Source: Candidatus Avelusimicrobium pullarium (GTDB lineage: Bacteria > Elusimicrobiota > Elusimicrobia > Elusimicrobiales > Elusimicrobiaceae). Taken from it: a DNA stretch of 64,000 bases. Below, piece by piece: positions 6,303 to 15,442 of this stretch (position 1 is its first letter; each line of letters begins with the position of its first letter). Location: contig CALUTQ010000001.1 of assembly GCA_944323745.1 (NCBI GenBank), positions 124,001 to 188,000 on the forward strand. Direction: 5' to 3'. A model generated the notes under the pieces. The model had not been told where the DNA came from. It was given only the letters and a program-made list of their open reading frames with translations, and did no database searches. Both the position numbers and the translations under genes were made by a program.

Positions 6303-9300
6303 TACGATACCGCCAGCGCTTCTATCTTTTCTTTTTGGCTGTCGCTGGCGCGGTCGGCCAAGTTGACCGACATCACCTTAGACACCCCGCTTTCTTCCAT
6401 CGTAATGCCATAAAGGCGGCGGGCCGATTCCATCGTGCGTTTGTTGTGGGTAACCACAATAAACTGGGTGGTGGCGGAAAACTCTTTAATCAGGTTTACA
6501 AAGCGTTCCACATTGGCCTCGTCCAAAGCGGCGTCGGCTTCGTCCATAATGCAGAACGGGGCCGGGTTATGGGTAAAGAAAGCAAACAGCAAAGACAGTG
6601 CCGTAAGCGTTTTTTCTCCGCCGGACATAGAGGATATGTTGAGCAGTTTTTTGCCGGGGGGCTGCGCATAAATTTCTATGCCCGTTTCCAGCAGATTTTC
6701 CGGGTCGGTAAGCACCAAATTACATTCCCCGCCGCGGAAAAGCGTTTGATAAATGTTTTTAAAGTGCATTTTGACTTGTTCAAACGTATAGCGGAAATTG
6801 TCGCGCGTGGTAATGTTAATTTTGTGTATGGCGGAACGCAAATCTTTTTTGGCTTCGTCCAAGTCGTTAATCTGGCTTTTAAGGAAATTATGCCGCTCCG
6901 TCAGCGCGTCATATTCTTCCGGCGCGGTCATATTGACCGCCCCCATATTTTCAATACGTTTGCGCATCATTTTTACGCGTTCGTAGTCCACCTGTTTGTC
7001 GCCAAAGTTCATCTGTGCTTCTTCGGGCGTAATGTTCCAGCTTTCAAACAGATTGTTGACCACCGTTGTACGCTGGCGGCGGGCATTGGCCAAGGCGTTT
7101 TCCAAATCGTTTTGTTTTATATTCAGTTCGGAAAGCTGTTTTTTGTTGGCATTAAGCGCATTCATTTTGTCGCTGTATTCTTTTTTAAGCGCTTCTACGG
7201 ACTGGCGCAGTTTATATTCGTCCGTTTCCAGCTGGGCCAAGGTGTCACGCTCGGTGGACAGTTTGGCCTGCGTGGAGAGTTTTTCTTCCGCCAAAGCCTG
7301 CAAACGCGCATTGGCCGACTTGGCCGCCTCGGCACGTTTGCCTTCGTTCTGCACCAGGGTATTATATTCAAACTCCGTAGATTTCAAATCTACTTCTACG
7401 TTGTTTTTGCGTATTTTAAATTCATACAAAGCCCCGTTCAAACTATTGATTCTTCCTTTGGTCTGTTCGGCTTGCTTCTGCAAATCGGCCTTTTGCGTTT
7501 TCCAATTTTCGGTTTGGGCTTTGATGGTTTCCTGCTGTTTTAAAATATTTTGCAAATCGGCCTGCAGCTTTTGCACGTTTTCTTTGCGGCGCTGCACGCG
7601 CAGCATTAACTCCTGCTTTTGGGCGGCCTCTTTTGCCAGGGCTTCTTCGGCGGCTTTCAATTCGCGTTCTTTAGAAGCCAGTTCCCCTTGCACGGCGCCG
7701 GCTGCCACGGCCGCTTCCTGCGCGCTTATGCGCAGGGTGCGCAGGGTTTCTTCTGCTTTTTGCAAAGCTTCATAGTTGGAAATAATTTCTTTGGAAATTT
7801 CTTCTTCCCGCGTATTCTTTTCCGCCAACGCATTTTTGACGCTTTCTTCTTCGCCCCAGTAGGCTTCCGGCGCTGATACGCCTGCCGCACCGGCACTTAA
7901 GAAAAACCCGCCGCGCAGCGCACCGTCTTCCGCCGCTTCATAGGAACCTATCAGCACCGACACCAGATTTTCCAGCTCGGCATCGTACTTTAACTGCCCT
8001 TTCAGCGTGCCGGAAACACCGGAAGATGCCGGCACTTTATCCAGCAAAATGAATTTGCAGCGCGCCTTGCCGTGTGCTTTCAGTTTTTCTACGGCGGCCA
8101 AAGCAGCCGCTTCATTTTCACACAAAACCGCGTCCAAATATTTGCCGAAGGCTTCTTCCACCGCCGTGGCCAGCTGTTTGGGGTATTTAAGCGCTTTGCG
8201 CAAGGTGCCTTTTACGCCGCCGATGCCGGCCTCGCAGGCCAGCTTGACGCCGACCCAATAGGGGTCGTTTTCCCCTTGGGTACGAATCATTTCCAGCTTG
8301 GCGTTTAAAGCGGCTTTTTCCGATTTCAAAGCGGAAAGCTGTTCATTAAGCGCACTGCGTTTTTGTTGCAATTCTTTCTGTTTGGCTTCCCCCTGCGCAA
8401 TTTGTTCGCGCGCCGCAGCCGCGGCATTCTGTTTGGCCTGCAGGCGGGTGCGGATCTCGTCCAACGCGGCCCGCACGGCCGTTACGCCGCTGTCCTGCTG
8501 GCTGCGTTTTTCCAGGGTAATCAAATCTTCGTTTTCGCGTTGTTCATTGGCCTGCTCCAGCGAAATTTTATTTTGGCATTCCATTTGGTTTTGCACCAAA
8601 CGCATCAAATCGGTGCTGGCACGCTGAATTTGTACGTCCGTTTCACGCAGCTGCCGTTCCTGATTTTGGGACAGGGCAAATTCTTCGTTATATTGTTTTT
8701 GCAGGGGGGCCAGCTGGCCTTCCAAATCGGCCAGTTGCGCTTTGAGTTTGGCAATGGCGGGTTCTATTTCTTTAATGCGGTTTTGCCCGCGTTCGGCTTC
8801 GCTGCCGGAAGCGGCCAACTGGGCCGTAAACTCCGCGGTCAGGTTATCGCAGTTTTTGATGGCGCCTTCCAATAAGCCGACCTGATATTTGCTGGCGGCA
8901 ATTTTTTCGTTAAACTCGGCCACTTCTTTCTGCTTATGGGTTAAATTTAAGTCCATCGCGGCCGTTTGGCCTTCCTGGGCGGAAATTTGCGTTTCCAAAT
9001 CTTTGCTGCGCGCAAGCACCGGCGCCAGCTCGGCGCTGTGTTTGGCGATCAGGCCGTCGGCCTCTTTAATGGAACAAAGCGAAATGGCAATTTCGCTTTC
9101 TTTGAGTTCTTCGCGGTATTTTTGGTACAGGCGGGCTTTGCGCGCTTCGCCGTCCAATTTTTTAATTTGTTCGGCAATCAGCGCCACCGTGTCGGACAGG
9201 CGGGCCAAGTCCATATCCACGCGTTCCAAACGGCGGATGCATTCCTCCCGCTTGGCTTTGTATTTGGACACCCCTGCCACTTCTTCAAACATTTCGCGGC

Positions 9301-9769
9301 GTTGTTCCGGCGTGGCGGAAAGCACGCTTTCCACGCCGCCTTGGTCAATAATGGCGTACCCTTCCCCGCCGATGCCGGTATCCAAAAACAAATCGCGTAT
9401 ATCGCGCAGGCGGCATTGTACTTTGTTTAAATAATATTCGCTTTCACCGGAGCGGAAAATTTTGCGGCTGACGGTTATTTCATTAAAATCTAACGGCAGG
9501 TTGCGCGTGGAGTTATCAAAAATCATACTGACCTGCGCCATATTCAGCGGGGCGCGTTTGGCCGTACCGTTAAAAATAATGTCCACCATAGAAGCAGAAC
9601 GCAGCGCCTTCCAGCTCATTTCCCCAATGGTCCAGCGCACGGAATCTATTACGTTGGACTTGCCGCATCCGTTAGGCCCTACCACGCAGGTAATGCCGGG
9701 TTCAAAGTCTAAACGCACCTTATCGGCAAAAGATTTAAAACCAACGATTTCTATGGCTTTCAAGTACAT
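6302..9769 (-). CDS. smc: chromosome segregation protein SMC
   Basis: The ATPase of the bacterial condensin, which compacts and helps separate chromosomes with ScpA and ScpB (not in this window). The 1,155-residue protein has the full SMC plan: N-terminal Walker A GPNGCGKS at 31-38, a long coiled coil, a globular hinge around the middle (block near GVKGTLRKAL), the second coil, the ABC signature SSMSGGEK and Walker B CIMDEADAALD near the C-terminus. I start at ATG 9769, which gives the canonical MYLKAIEIVGFKSFADK N-terminus and has AGAGGA upstream; the frame extends 29 codons further but those do not belong to the family. Confidence 0.95.
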   Translation of the reverse strand: MYLKAIEIVGFKSFADKVRLDFEPGITCVVGPNGCGKSNVIDSVRWTIGEMSWKALRSASMVDIIFNGTAKRAPLNMAQVSMIFDNSTRNLPLDFNEITVSRKIFRSGESEYYLNKVQCRLRDIRDLFLDTGIGGEGYAIIDQGGVESVLSATPEQRREMFEEVAGVSKYKAKREECIRRLERVDMDLARLSDTVALIAEQIKKLDGEARKARLYQKYREELKESEIAISLCSIKEADGLIAKHSAELAPVLARSKDLETQISAQEGQTAAMDLNLTHKQKEVAEFNEKIAASKYQVGLLEGAIKNCDNLTAEFTAQLAASGSEAERGQNRIKEIEPAIAKLKAQLADLEGQLAPLQKQYNEEFALSQNQERQLRETDVQIQRASTDLMRLVQNQMECQNKISLEQANEQRENEDLITLEKRSQQDSGVTAVRAALDEIRTRLQAKQNAAAAAREQIAQGEAKQKELQQKRSALNEQLSALKSEKAALNAKLEMIRTQGENDPYWVGVKLACEAGIGGVKGTLRKALKYPKQLATAVEEAFGKYLDAVLCENEAAALAAVEKLKAHGKARCKFILLDKVPASSGVSGTLKGQLKYDAELENLVSVLIGSYEAAEDGALRGGFFLSAGAAGVSAPEAYWGEEESVKNALAEKNTREEEISKEIISNYEALQKAEETLRTLRISAQEAAVAAGAVQGELASKERELKAAEEALAKEAAQKQELMLRVQRRKENVQKLQADLQNILKQQETIKAQTENWKTQKADLQKQAEQTKGRINSLNGALYEFKIRKNNVEVDLKSTEFEYNTLVQNEGKRAEAAKSANARLQALAEEKLSTQAKLSTERDTLAQLETDEYKLRQSVEALKKEYSDKMNALNANKKQLSELNIKQNDLENALANARRQRTTVVNNLFESWNITPEEAQMNFGDKQVDYERVKMMRKRIENMGAVNMTAPEEYDALTERHNFLKSQINDLDEAKKDLRSAIHKINITTRDNFRYTFEQVKMHFKNIYQTLFRGGECNLVLTDPENLLETGIEIYAQPPGKKLLNISSMSGGEKTLTALSLLFAFFTHNPAPFCIMDEADAALDEANVERFVNLIKEFSATTQFIVVTHNKRTMESARRLYGITMEESGVSKVMSVNLADRASDSQKEKIEALAVS

Positions 9770-9805
9770 AATGAACCGTCCTCTATTATGGGGAATATAT
9801 ATATT

Positions 9806-9833
9806 ATTATAACATTTGGCGCGCGTACGTAAA
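9806..9833 (-). promoter_or_regulatory. promoter of smc
   Basis: Minus-strand TTTACG (9828-9833), 16-nt spacer and a consensus TATAAT (9806-9811), leaving a leader of about 30 nt before the smc ATG. Confidence 0.5.
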
Positions 9834-10096
9834 CCGCGCGTAGTCCGGCGGCCCAAAATGCAGCCAGGCAGCCCGATTGTGCCCCCTTACGCGTAGGAGG
9901 AAACCGGACAAAAAAATGCGCCGACGGAGCAAAAAACCTTTTTACGAGGAAAAAAGGACTTGCAAAAGCAAAGAATATTTATTAGACTTTTTCGGTAAGG
10001 GTGCCGGACACTCCTCCGCGGGTGCATAAAACCTTTTTGCGGACGGCATACATTTTAGAATTTTTAAAAAATCCGAACCCTGAACAATGTTTCCTT
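9834..10096. other. non-coding gap between smc and the small duplicated protein
   Basis: I see no gene here. It holds a GGAGGA (about 9896) that can pair with TCCTCC (about 10012), both near copies of CCGGACA, and a CCTTTTT/AAAAAGG hairpin near 9938-9957. A weak promoter for the next gene (TTGCAA 9960-9965, 17 nt, TAGACT 9983-9988) is possible and would give a leader of about 120 nt. Confidence 0.4.
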
Positions 10097-10113
10097 AAAG
10101 GAGGAACAATCAC

Positions 10114-10338
10114 ATGGCAGAAAAAGTACTCAAAATCGGTGTAGAACGCGAAGATGGTTTTCTGTACTACATTGACAAAGACGGCGACGTGGCGCGCGTG
10201 CAAATGGCCCGCGGCGGCAAAAAAGGCGGCAAGCCTAAAAAAGTAGAAAAAACCGGCATCAAAAAGGAAAAAGGATATCTGTATTTCTTGGATAAGAAAG
10301 GCGATATCTCCAGAGCCAAAATGGTGAACGCGAAATAA
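10114..10338 (+). CDS. small basic protein with an internal duplication
   Basis: A 74-residue lysine-rich protein of unknown function. Its two halves are copies of one motif: roughly K-V-x-K-x-G-V/I-x-x-E-x-G-F/Y-L-Y-Y/F-I/L-D-K-x-G-D-V/I-A/S-R-x-x-M at residues 5-32 and 43-71, joined by a glycine/lysine linker (ARGGKKGGKPKK). A very strong ribosome site, AAAGGAGGA, sits 8 nt before the ATG and a perfect terminator follows, so it is probably made in quantity as a single gene. I recall similar short repeats from uncharacterised proteins of several phyla but no function. The basic linker would suit nucleic acid binding; that is speculation. Confidence 0.8.
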   Translation: MAEKVLKIGVEREDGFLYYIDKDGDVARVQMARGGKKGGKPKKVEKTGIKKEKGYLYFLDKKGDISRAKMVNAK

Positions 10339-10342
10339 TTTA

Positions 10343-10370
10343 ACGCCCCGCATATGCGGGGCGTTTTTTT
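10343..10370. terminator. terminator shared by the small protein and the GT8 gene
   Basis: A perfect 10-bp palindromic stem ACGCCCCGCA/TGCGGGGCGT followed by seven T on the plus strand; the minus-strand GT8 gene stops inside the T run. Confidence 0.85.
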
Positions 10371-11349
10371 ATTCCAAAAATAGTCCTTCCCATTGACTTG
10401 CTGTGGCATTATGCCAAAAAGACGGTTTGAACAAACACGCCGGGTGAATAAACCAGTACCGAAAAATTCTTTTTGCGCGCTGCCAAGCCGTCCAGCGCGA
10501 CCAGGGACGCGGCCACGGAGTATGTGCCATATAAGCAAGATACTCTTCCTTCCTCCCCCAATTATACCCGTACAGCCAAGGCTTATACTTGCTTAAATAA
10601 TGCACAATAACACACTGCCCTTTCGTTTGGCGGAACTCTTGCTGGAGGGCCGCAGGGACTTCTTGCTCATTTAGAAAAGGCGGCATATTAAACCGAAGCG
10701 GAAGAATTTTTCTTTTATCCGCGCACACAAAATTAATGGCGTCTTGGTCAAAAAATCTAAGCTCGTTTTGATGCTGCGCAATAAAGTGCAGGCATTTTTC
10801 CGTCAGGTTTTCTTTGCGGGCCAAGTCCAAATTCATCAGCAAAACGCCTGCATTAAAATAGTCTACCCGCGCAAACATTTTGACGAAATCTTCGTTTACG
10901 TAAAAAGAGTCTAATTGCCGGGGTTGGGATTTATAAAGTGCCCACAAAGCCCAATCTTTTACGCCGGCAATCAACGCATCCCGCATATCCAATTCAAACA
11001 ATTCAGACAAACTCCCCCGCACCAAGACATCCGAGTCCAAATATAATACGCGCTGTGTATGGGGCAGCAAATGCGGCAAGAATAATCGGGCAAAAATAGC
11101 GATGGACCAATGGTCCCGCATCGGAACGGTTTTTAACGAGGTTAAATCACAAGTTAAAAAAGTTACTTGATGACGCGTTCCCGCAAAAAGAGAACGTATT
11201 TTTTGGCGGTTTTCTTCCGTAATGCCGCAGTCTAATACAAAAATATCCAGCACGTCCTGCGCGGAAGCATTTTTAATAATAGAATAAATCGTAATACCCA
11301 ACGGAGCGGCAAATTGATCGTCCGCCGCTAAAGCCACCGTTAATTTCAT
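10369..11349 (-). CDS. glycosyltransferase family 8 protein
   Basis: A 326-residue GT8 enzyme of the LPS glucosyl/galactosyltransferase type, retaining, metal dependent. The N-terminal VALAADDQFAAPLGITIYSI block, the DxD in RVLYLDSDVLVRG near residue 100, and the FNAGVLLMNL and HYLSKYKPW blocks are all family signatures. The C-terminal tail is basic and aromatic, as in membrane-associated members. It is a single gene with AAGAGGT before the ATG and a TATAAT-like box (11381-11386, minus) upstream. It is visibly more A+T-rich than the smc region. The acceptor is unknown. Confidence 0.85.
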   Translation of the reverse strand: MKLTVALAADDQFAAPLGITIYSIIKNASAQDVLDIFVLDCGITEENRQKIRSLFAGTRHQVTFLTCDLTSLKTVPMRDHWSIAIFARLFLPHLLPHTQRVLYLDSDVLVRGSLSELFELDMRDALIAGVKDWALWALYKSQPRQLDSFYVNEDFVKMFARVDYFNAGVLLMNLDLARKENLTEKCLHFIAQHQNELRFFDQDAINFVCADKRKILPLRFNMPPFLNEQEVPAALQQEFRQTKGQCVIVHYLSKYKPWLYGYNWGRKEEYLAYMAHTPWPRPWSRWTAWQRAKRIFRYWFIHPACLFKPSFWHNATASQWEGLFLE

Positions 11350-11527
11350 TGCAGACCTCTTATTTTTTATTTCTTATATTATTATATTTTATCCCTTGTT
11401 TTCACGTACATAAAGCATTATACTTATGTATCGGTTCCGCACTGGCCGATTCTGTCCGTGTCCGCGACGCGCCGCCACCGGCCCGCGGCTTGCCTTTTAC
11501 AAAGCCCGCCGCCCTCCGCGTACGCCG

Positions 11528-11557
11528 TTGACACCAAAGAAAGATTAATGATTAAAT
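11528..11557 (+). promoter_or_regulatory. candidate promoter of hpf and the PTS operon
   Basis: Consensus TTGACA (11528-11533), an 18-nt spacer and TTAAAT (11552-11557). A start near 11564 leaves a 35-nt leader containing the hpf ribosome site. A second, weaker TATACT lies at about 11419-11424. Confidence 0.45.
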
Positions 11558-11598
11558 GTCTGTACGGGTTATCCGTCTCAAGACAACACGGAGGAAAT

Positions 11599-12150
11599 AT
11601 GGAAATTAAAGTTACCGCTAAAAACATTAAACTGACGCCCGCCATCAAACAATTTGTACAGACCCGCGTCAGCAAAATTGAAAACTATGTAGACCACATC
11701 GTGTGGGCGCAGGTGCTGCTGTCGGTTGAAAAGAAAATCAACCAGCGCGCCGAAATCATCATCCATACCGGGGGTAAGAATCCGGTCAGCGCCACCGCCG
11801 TGGAAACCGATTTGTATAAAGCCATTGACGCCGCAGCCGTAAAAGCAGAAGCGCAGCTGAAAAAAGCCAAAGAAAAAATCAAATCTAAACGCACGGCCAA
11901 AAAAGCAGCCGTCGTGGAAGAAATCGCCACTTTCAGCGATCACATCCTGCTGCCGCCCAACGACGTTAAATTTTCCGTTATCAAACAGGTGGAAGTCACC
12001 CCGATGAACCCGGAAGACGCCGCCTACGAAATGGAACGCCTGGGATACTCGTTCTGGATGTTCTTGGACGAAGATTCCAAACAAATCAACCTCATCTTCA
12101 AACGCCTTGACGGCACGTACGGGTTGATTAAACCGATTAAGAAAAAATAA
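11599..12150 (+). CDS. hpf: ribosome hibernation promoting factor, long form
   Basis: Binds the 30S subunit and pairs ribosomes into inactive 100S dimers when growth slows. At 183 residues it is the long form: an N-terminal S30AE domain (about 1-100, MEIKVTAKNIKLTPAIKQF) and a C-terminal dimerisation domain (about 125-180, ending FMF/WMFLDEDSKQINLIFKR-type block). The ATG at 11599 is preceded by GGAGGA; the frame is open 47 codons further upstream but that part is GC-rich non-coding sequence. It heads a gene run with hprK 11 nt downstream, an order also common in proteobacterial PTS-Ntr clusters. Confidence 0.92.
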   Translation: MEIKVTAKNIKLTPAIKQFVQTRVSKIENYVDHIVWAQVLLSVEKKINQRAEIIIHTGGKNPVSATAVETDLYKAIDAAAVKAEAQLKKAKEKIKSKRTAKKAAVVEEIATFSDHILLPPNDVKFSVIKQVEVTPMNPEDAAYEMERLGYSFWMFLDEDSKQINLIFKRLDGTYGLIKPIKKK

Positions 12151-12161
12151 GAAGGCCAGCG

Positions 12162-13121
12162 GTGCAGGAATTTACCAAATCCGTGACTGTCAGCGAACTG
12201 CTCCAGGTGAAAAGACTTCACCTGGAGCTGGTTTGCGGCAAGCGCTATGTGCACCGCGAAATTACCACCCCGAGCATTAACCGCCCGGGGCTGGCCCTGT
12301 GCGGACATTTGGACCATTTCCGCGCCAATGCCATACAAGTCTTTGGCAAAGGGGAACACGCCTTTTGCGCCAAAGAAAAACCCTCCACCCTGCGGGCTAA
12401 CATTGCCAAAATGCTCAGCAAAGGACGGGTGCCCTGTGTGATTATGGCCGCCGGCTTAGAGCCCTTTGCCGGCATTAAAAAAGCCTGTCTGGCCGCCGAT
12501 GTGCCGGTGCTGAAAACCAGTATGGAATCGGCCGCGTTCGTAGCGGAATTTTCCCGCTTTTTGGACGAACAGCTTTCGCCGGTAACGCATTTGCACGGGG
12601 TGCTGCTCAACGTCAGCGGCATCGGGGTATTAATCTGCGGGGAAGCGGGCATCGGCAAAAGCGAATGCGCGCTGGAGCTGATTAAACGCGGGCATATTTT
12701 GGTGGCCGACGACGTGGTGGAAGTGCAAAAACGCTGGGGACGTTTTTTGGTGGGCTCCTGCCCTGAAATGCTCAAACACTACATGGAAGTGCGGGGTTTG
12801 GGGATTTTAGACGTGGAGTTGCTGTTTGGCGTAGGCTCTACGCTAGATGAAATGACCATTGATTTGGAAGTGGTGCTCACCCCGCCCGTCAAAAACATTG
12901 ACCGGCTGGGCGTGGAGCAAAAAACTTCCGAAATTCTGGGCGTTGAAGTTCCTTCGCTGCGTCTGCCGGTTACCCCGGGGCGCAACCTGGCGGTGCTGAT
13001 TGAAGTGGCCGCCTTAAATCAACAACTCAAAGCGCAAGGCATTTTTTCGGCCAAAGAATTCAGCCGCAAAATGCTGGACCGTATGAAACGGACGACAAAA
13101 AACAATGCAAGCCAAGCGTAA
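12162..13121 (+). CDS. hprK: HPr kinase/phosphorylase
   Basis: Phosphorylates and dephosphorylates Ser46 of HPr, the switch that couples PTS flux to carbon control. The 319-residue protein has the N-terminal domain and the C-terminal catalytic domain with Walker A GEAGIGKS at 160-167, catalytic His145 in THLHGV, the acidic VADDVV at 181-186, and the HprK signature [15 protein letters not shown]. The start is GTG, with GAAGG upstream. It overlaps rapZ by 17 nt. The target, HPr with a Ser46, is encoded four kilobases downstream in the same run. Confidence 0.95.
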   Translation: MQEFTKSVTVSELLQVKRLHLELVCGKRYVHREITTPSINRPGLALCGHLDHFRANAIQVFGKGEHAFCAKEKPSTLRANIAKMLSKGRVPCVIMAAGLEPFAGIKKACLAADVPVLKTSMESAAFVAEFSRFLDEQLSPVTHLHGVLLNVSGIGVLICGEAGIGKSECALELIKRGHILVADDVVEVQKRWGRFLVGSCPEMLKHYMEVRGLGILDVELLFGVGSTLDEMTIDLEVVLTPPVKNIDRLGVEQKTSEILGVEVPSLRLPVTPGRNLAVLIEVAALNQQLKAQGIFSAKEFSRKMLDRMKRTTKNNASQA

Positions 13122-13959
13122 ACTTTTTATCATTACCGGTATGAGCGGGGCAGGTAAATCGCAGGCGCTCAAGATTTTTGGCGACTTCGGTTTTTATTGC
13201 GTAGACAACCTGCCGCTGGCGCTGTTTAAACAGTTTGCCCGCTATGTAACCGCCAGGCCCGAATTGCAAAACGTGGCCTTGGGTATGGACGTACGCGAAG
13301 GCGAACGCCTGCGGGAACTGCCTGCACTGCTTAAAAAAATAACAAAGGACGATTTTTCGCCCAAGGTCATTTTTTTGGATGCGTCGGACGAATGTTTAAT
13401 ACGGCGCTTCTCCGAAACCAAACACAAACACCCCATTCACAAAAAACTCGCCGCGGCTATCGCCCACGAACACAAACTGCTGGAACCGATTAAAGCCACG
13501 GCCGATAAAGTAATTGACACGACCGATTTAAAATTAGGCGAACTGAAAGAAAAAATTTCCGCCTTGTTAGAACTTAAAAAAGAAGGCGAAATGCAAATCT
13601 CCGTTGTGTCTTTCGGCTTTAAAAACGGTATTATGAAAGAAGCGGACATTGTAATGGATGTACGCTTTCTGCCCAACCCGTATTACGTAAAAGGGCTGAA
13701 AAACAAAACCGGTCTGGACAAACCCGTGCAGGACTATATTTTGTCGTTTAAAGAGTCCAGCGAATTTGCAGACAAATTTGCCGATTTAATCAAATACCTT
13801 ATTCCCAAATACATTAAGGAAGGGAAAAGCTATTTGACCATTGCCATCGGCTGTACGGGCGGCAGACACCGCAGCGTGTTTATGGCACATCAGCTGGCCG
13901 AAACCCTGCGGGGGCTGGGGCTGAGCGCGTCCGAATTTCACAGGGATATAGGATTATAA
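13105..13959 (+). CDS. rapZ: RapZ/YvcJ family P-loop nucleotide-binding protein
   Basis: In E. coli RapZ is an RNase adaptor that tunes glucosamine-6-phosphate synthase; in Bacillus YvcJ is a GTPase. Family members bind nucleotides and sit next to hprK or ptsN genes. The 284-residue protein has Walker A GMSGAGKS at 12-19, the FYCVDNLP block after it, and the C-terminal [11 protein letters not shown] signature. Three residues separate it from the next gene. Whether it controls GlmS here is unknown; the E. coli partner small RNAs cannot be assumed. Confidence 0.9.
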   Translation: MQAKRKLFIITGMSGAGKSQALKIFGDFGFYCVDNLPLALFKQFARYVTARPELQNVALGMDVREGERLRELPALLKKITKDDFSPKVIFLDASDECLIRRFSETKHKHPIHKKLAAAIAHEHKLLEPIKATADKVIDTTDLKLGELKEKISALLELKKEGEMQISVVSFGFKNGIMKEADIVMDVRFLPNPYYVKGLKNKTGLDKPVQDYILSFKESSEFADKFADLIKYLIPKYIKEGKSYLTIAIGCTGGRHRSVFMAHQLAETLRGLGLSASEFHRDIGL

Positions 13960-13961
13960 TT

Positions 13962-14366
13962 ATGGTAAAACTCATTTTGGTCACTCACGGCGATTTAGCC
14001 GCGCAAATGCTGCAAACGGCGGCCCAGATTTTGGGCAAGCCCGCCGAAGGCGTACAGACGCTGTCGGTTACCACGTCCAGCTCGGTAGAGCAGGGCGCGC
14101 AAGAACTTAAAAAACTGCTCGCAGAGACGGAAGAAGGCGCTATTATTTTGACCGATATCTTTGGCGGCAGCGCCACTAACATCGCCTTAACCGCCACCAA
14201 AGACGCACCCAAATGCCACGTCATTACCGGGATGAACCTGAGTATGCTGCTGACCGCTTTGAACAGCCGCAAAAAATTGTCGGCCAAAGAACTGGCGGAA
14301 AAAATTGAAGCAGACGGCAAACGTGCTGTCATCAACGCGACGGAACTTTTAATTAAGGGGCTGTAA
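13962..14366 (+). CDS. PTS mannose/fructose family EIIA domain protein
   Basis: Takes phosphate from HPr and passes it to EIIB. The 134-residue stand-alone domain carries the phosphorylation site His9 in LVTHGDLA and the LTDIFGGSATNIA block of mannose-type EIIA. It lies between rapZ and EIIB with 2-nt spacings, so expression is coupled with the rest of the cluster. Confidence 0.92.
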   Translation: MVKLILVTHGDLAAQMLQTAAQILGKPAEGVQTLSVTTSSSVEQGAQELKKLLAETEEGAIILTDIFGGSATNIALTATKDAPKCHVITGMNLSMLLTALNSRKKLSAKELAEKIEADGKRAVINATELLIKGL

Positions 14367-14367
14367 T

Positions 14368-14838
14368 ATGCCTATTGTTTTTGCCCGGGTGGACGACCGG
14401 CTGATACACGGCCAAATCGTGCAAGCCTGGCTGCCCGAACTGAATATTGACGAGGTGGTTATCCCGTGCCCGCGCGAGAAAGAAAACCGCGTCAATAAAA
14501 ATTTGCTGCGCCTGTCGCTGCCGTTTGAATATGAACTGACGGTGCTGGATCCGGCGCGGTGCGTCGGCTATATGAGTGCGTCCAAAAAACGAATCTTTCT
14601 GCTGCTGGGCTCTTTGCAAGATTTAAACCCGCTGCTGGAAGACGGCCTACAGATTAAATCGCTTAACATAGGCGGTATGCACTTTAAGGAAGGCGCCCAA
14701 AAACTGGCCGAAAATGTATTTTTGGACGCAACAGACAAAAGAACCTTGCGCATATTAACCGATTTGGGAATAGATATTGAAACTCGGGCCGTGCCCAGTT
14801 CCAAGTCCATTTCCATAAAAGAAACACTGAACAAATGA
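14368..14838 (+). CDS. PTS mannose/fructose/sorbose family EIIB
   Basis: Passes phosphate from EIIA to the incoming sugar. The 156-residue protein starts with the diagnostic ARVDDRLIHGQ, giving phospho-acceptor His14, a histidine as in this PTS family rather than the cysteine of others. It overlaps EIIC by 4 nt (ATGA). Confidence 0.93.
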   Translation: MPIVFARVDDRLIHGQIVQAWLPELNIDEVVIPCPREKENRVNKNLLRLSLPFEYELTVLDPARCVGYMSASKKRIFLLLGSLQDLNPLLEDGLQIKSLNIGGMHFKEGAQKLAENVFLDATDKRTLRILTDLGIDIETRAVPSSKSISIKETLNK

Positions 14839-15440
14839 CATTATCTTTACTGCTTATTTGTATGCTGGCCGCACTGATAGAGCTGGATACCACCTATGCT
14901 TTCCAGTTTCTTATTTCGCGCCCCATTATTGCAGGCCCCATTTTCGGGGCGTTGCTGGGGGATGTGGCTGCCGGCGTACAAATAGGCGTGTTTGCCGAGC
15001 TTTTGTTTACCGATATTTCCCCGTTAGGCGGCATTATTCCGCCCAGCGGCGTGGTGGCCTGTGTGATTCCGCTGGTGCTTTATTCGCTGGGGATAGAGCT
15101 CTATTTCGGCTTTTTCTTGGGTGTTGTGGGGGCGGTGCTCTATTCCTTTTTTGACGCCCTGCTGCGCAAAACCCGCTTCCGCTGGCTGATTTTTTTGGAA
15201 AAGCGCATCGGCAAAAAACCTACCGACATTAAACGCGTTATTTTTGCCGCGTTGCTGCTTTCTTTTTTAATGACGTTTGTTTTTATTTCTATTGTAACTT
15301 GGTGCTGTGCCCAGCTGATGTTTGTGGTGTACCCGTATATTCCGGCAAAAATGCATTTTGCCTTCCGCCTGGCTTATACGGCCGTGCCCTGGATAGGCTT
15401 GGCGGCACTGATACCGGCTTTACGGCTTAAAACGAGGTAA
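14835..15440 (+). CDS. PTS mannose/sorbose family EIIC, short
   Basis: The membrane subunit that, with EIID, forms the sugar channel. It has about six hydrophobic segments and the conserved SRPIIAGPIFGALLGD and FTDISPLGGIIPPSG blocks. At 201 residues it is clearly shorter than the usual 250-270, lacking part of the C-terminal region, yet the reading frame is intact and flanked by coupled genes. It may be a reduced transporter or one with a mainly regulatory role. Confidence 0.88.
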   Translation: MTLSLLLICMLAALIELDTTYAFQFLISRPIIAGPIFGALLGDVAAGVQIGVFAELLFTDISPLGGIIPPSGVVACVIPLVLYSLGIELYFGFFLGVVGAVLYSFFDALLRKTRFRWLIFLEKRIGKKPTDIKRVIFAALLLSFLMTFVFISIVTWCCAQLMFVVYPYIPAKMHFAFRLAYTAVPWIGLAALIPALRLKTR

Positions 15441-15442
15441 TT

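Noticed and set aside
6335-7543. Long plus-strand frames inside smc (up to 402 codons)
   Set aside because: They are shadows of the smc coding strand, rich in Phe/Val/Gly as expected for antisense frames of coiled-coil coding sequence.
14835-15440. EIIC as a truncated pseudogene
   Set aside because: Although short, the frame is intact, motifs are kept, and it is coupled to EIIB and EIID by overlaps and 2-nt gaps.
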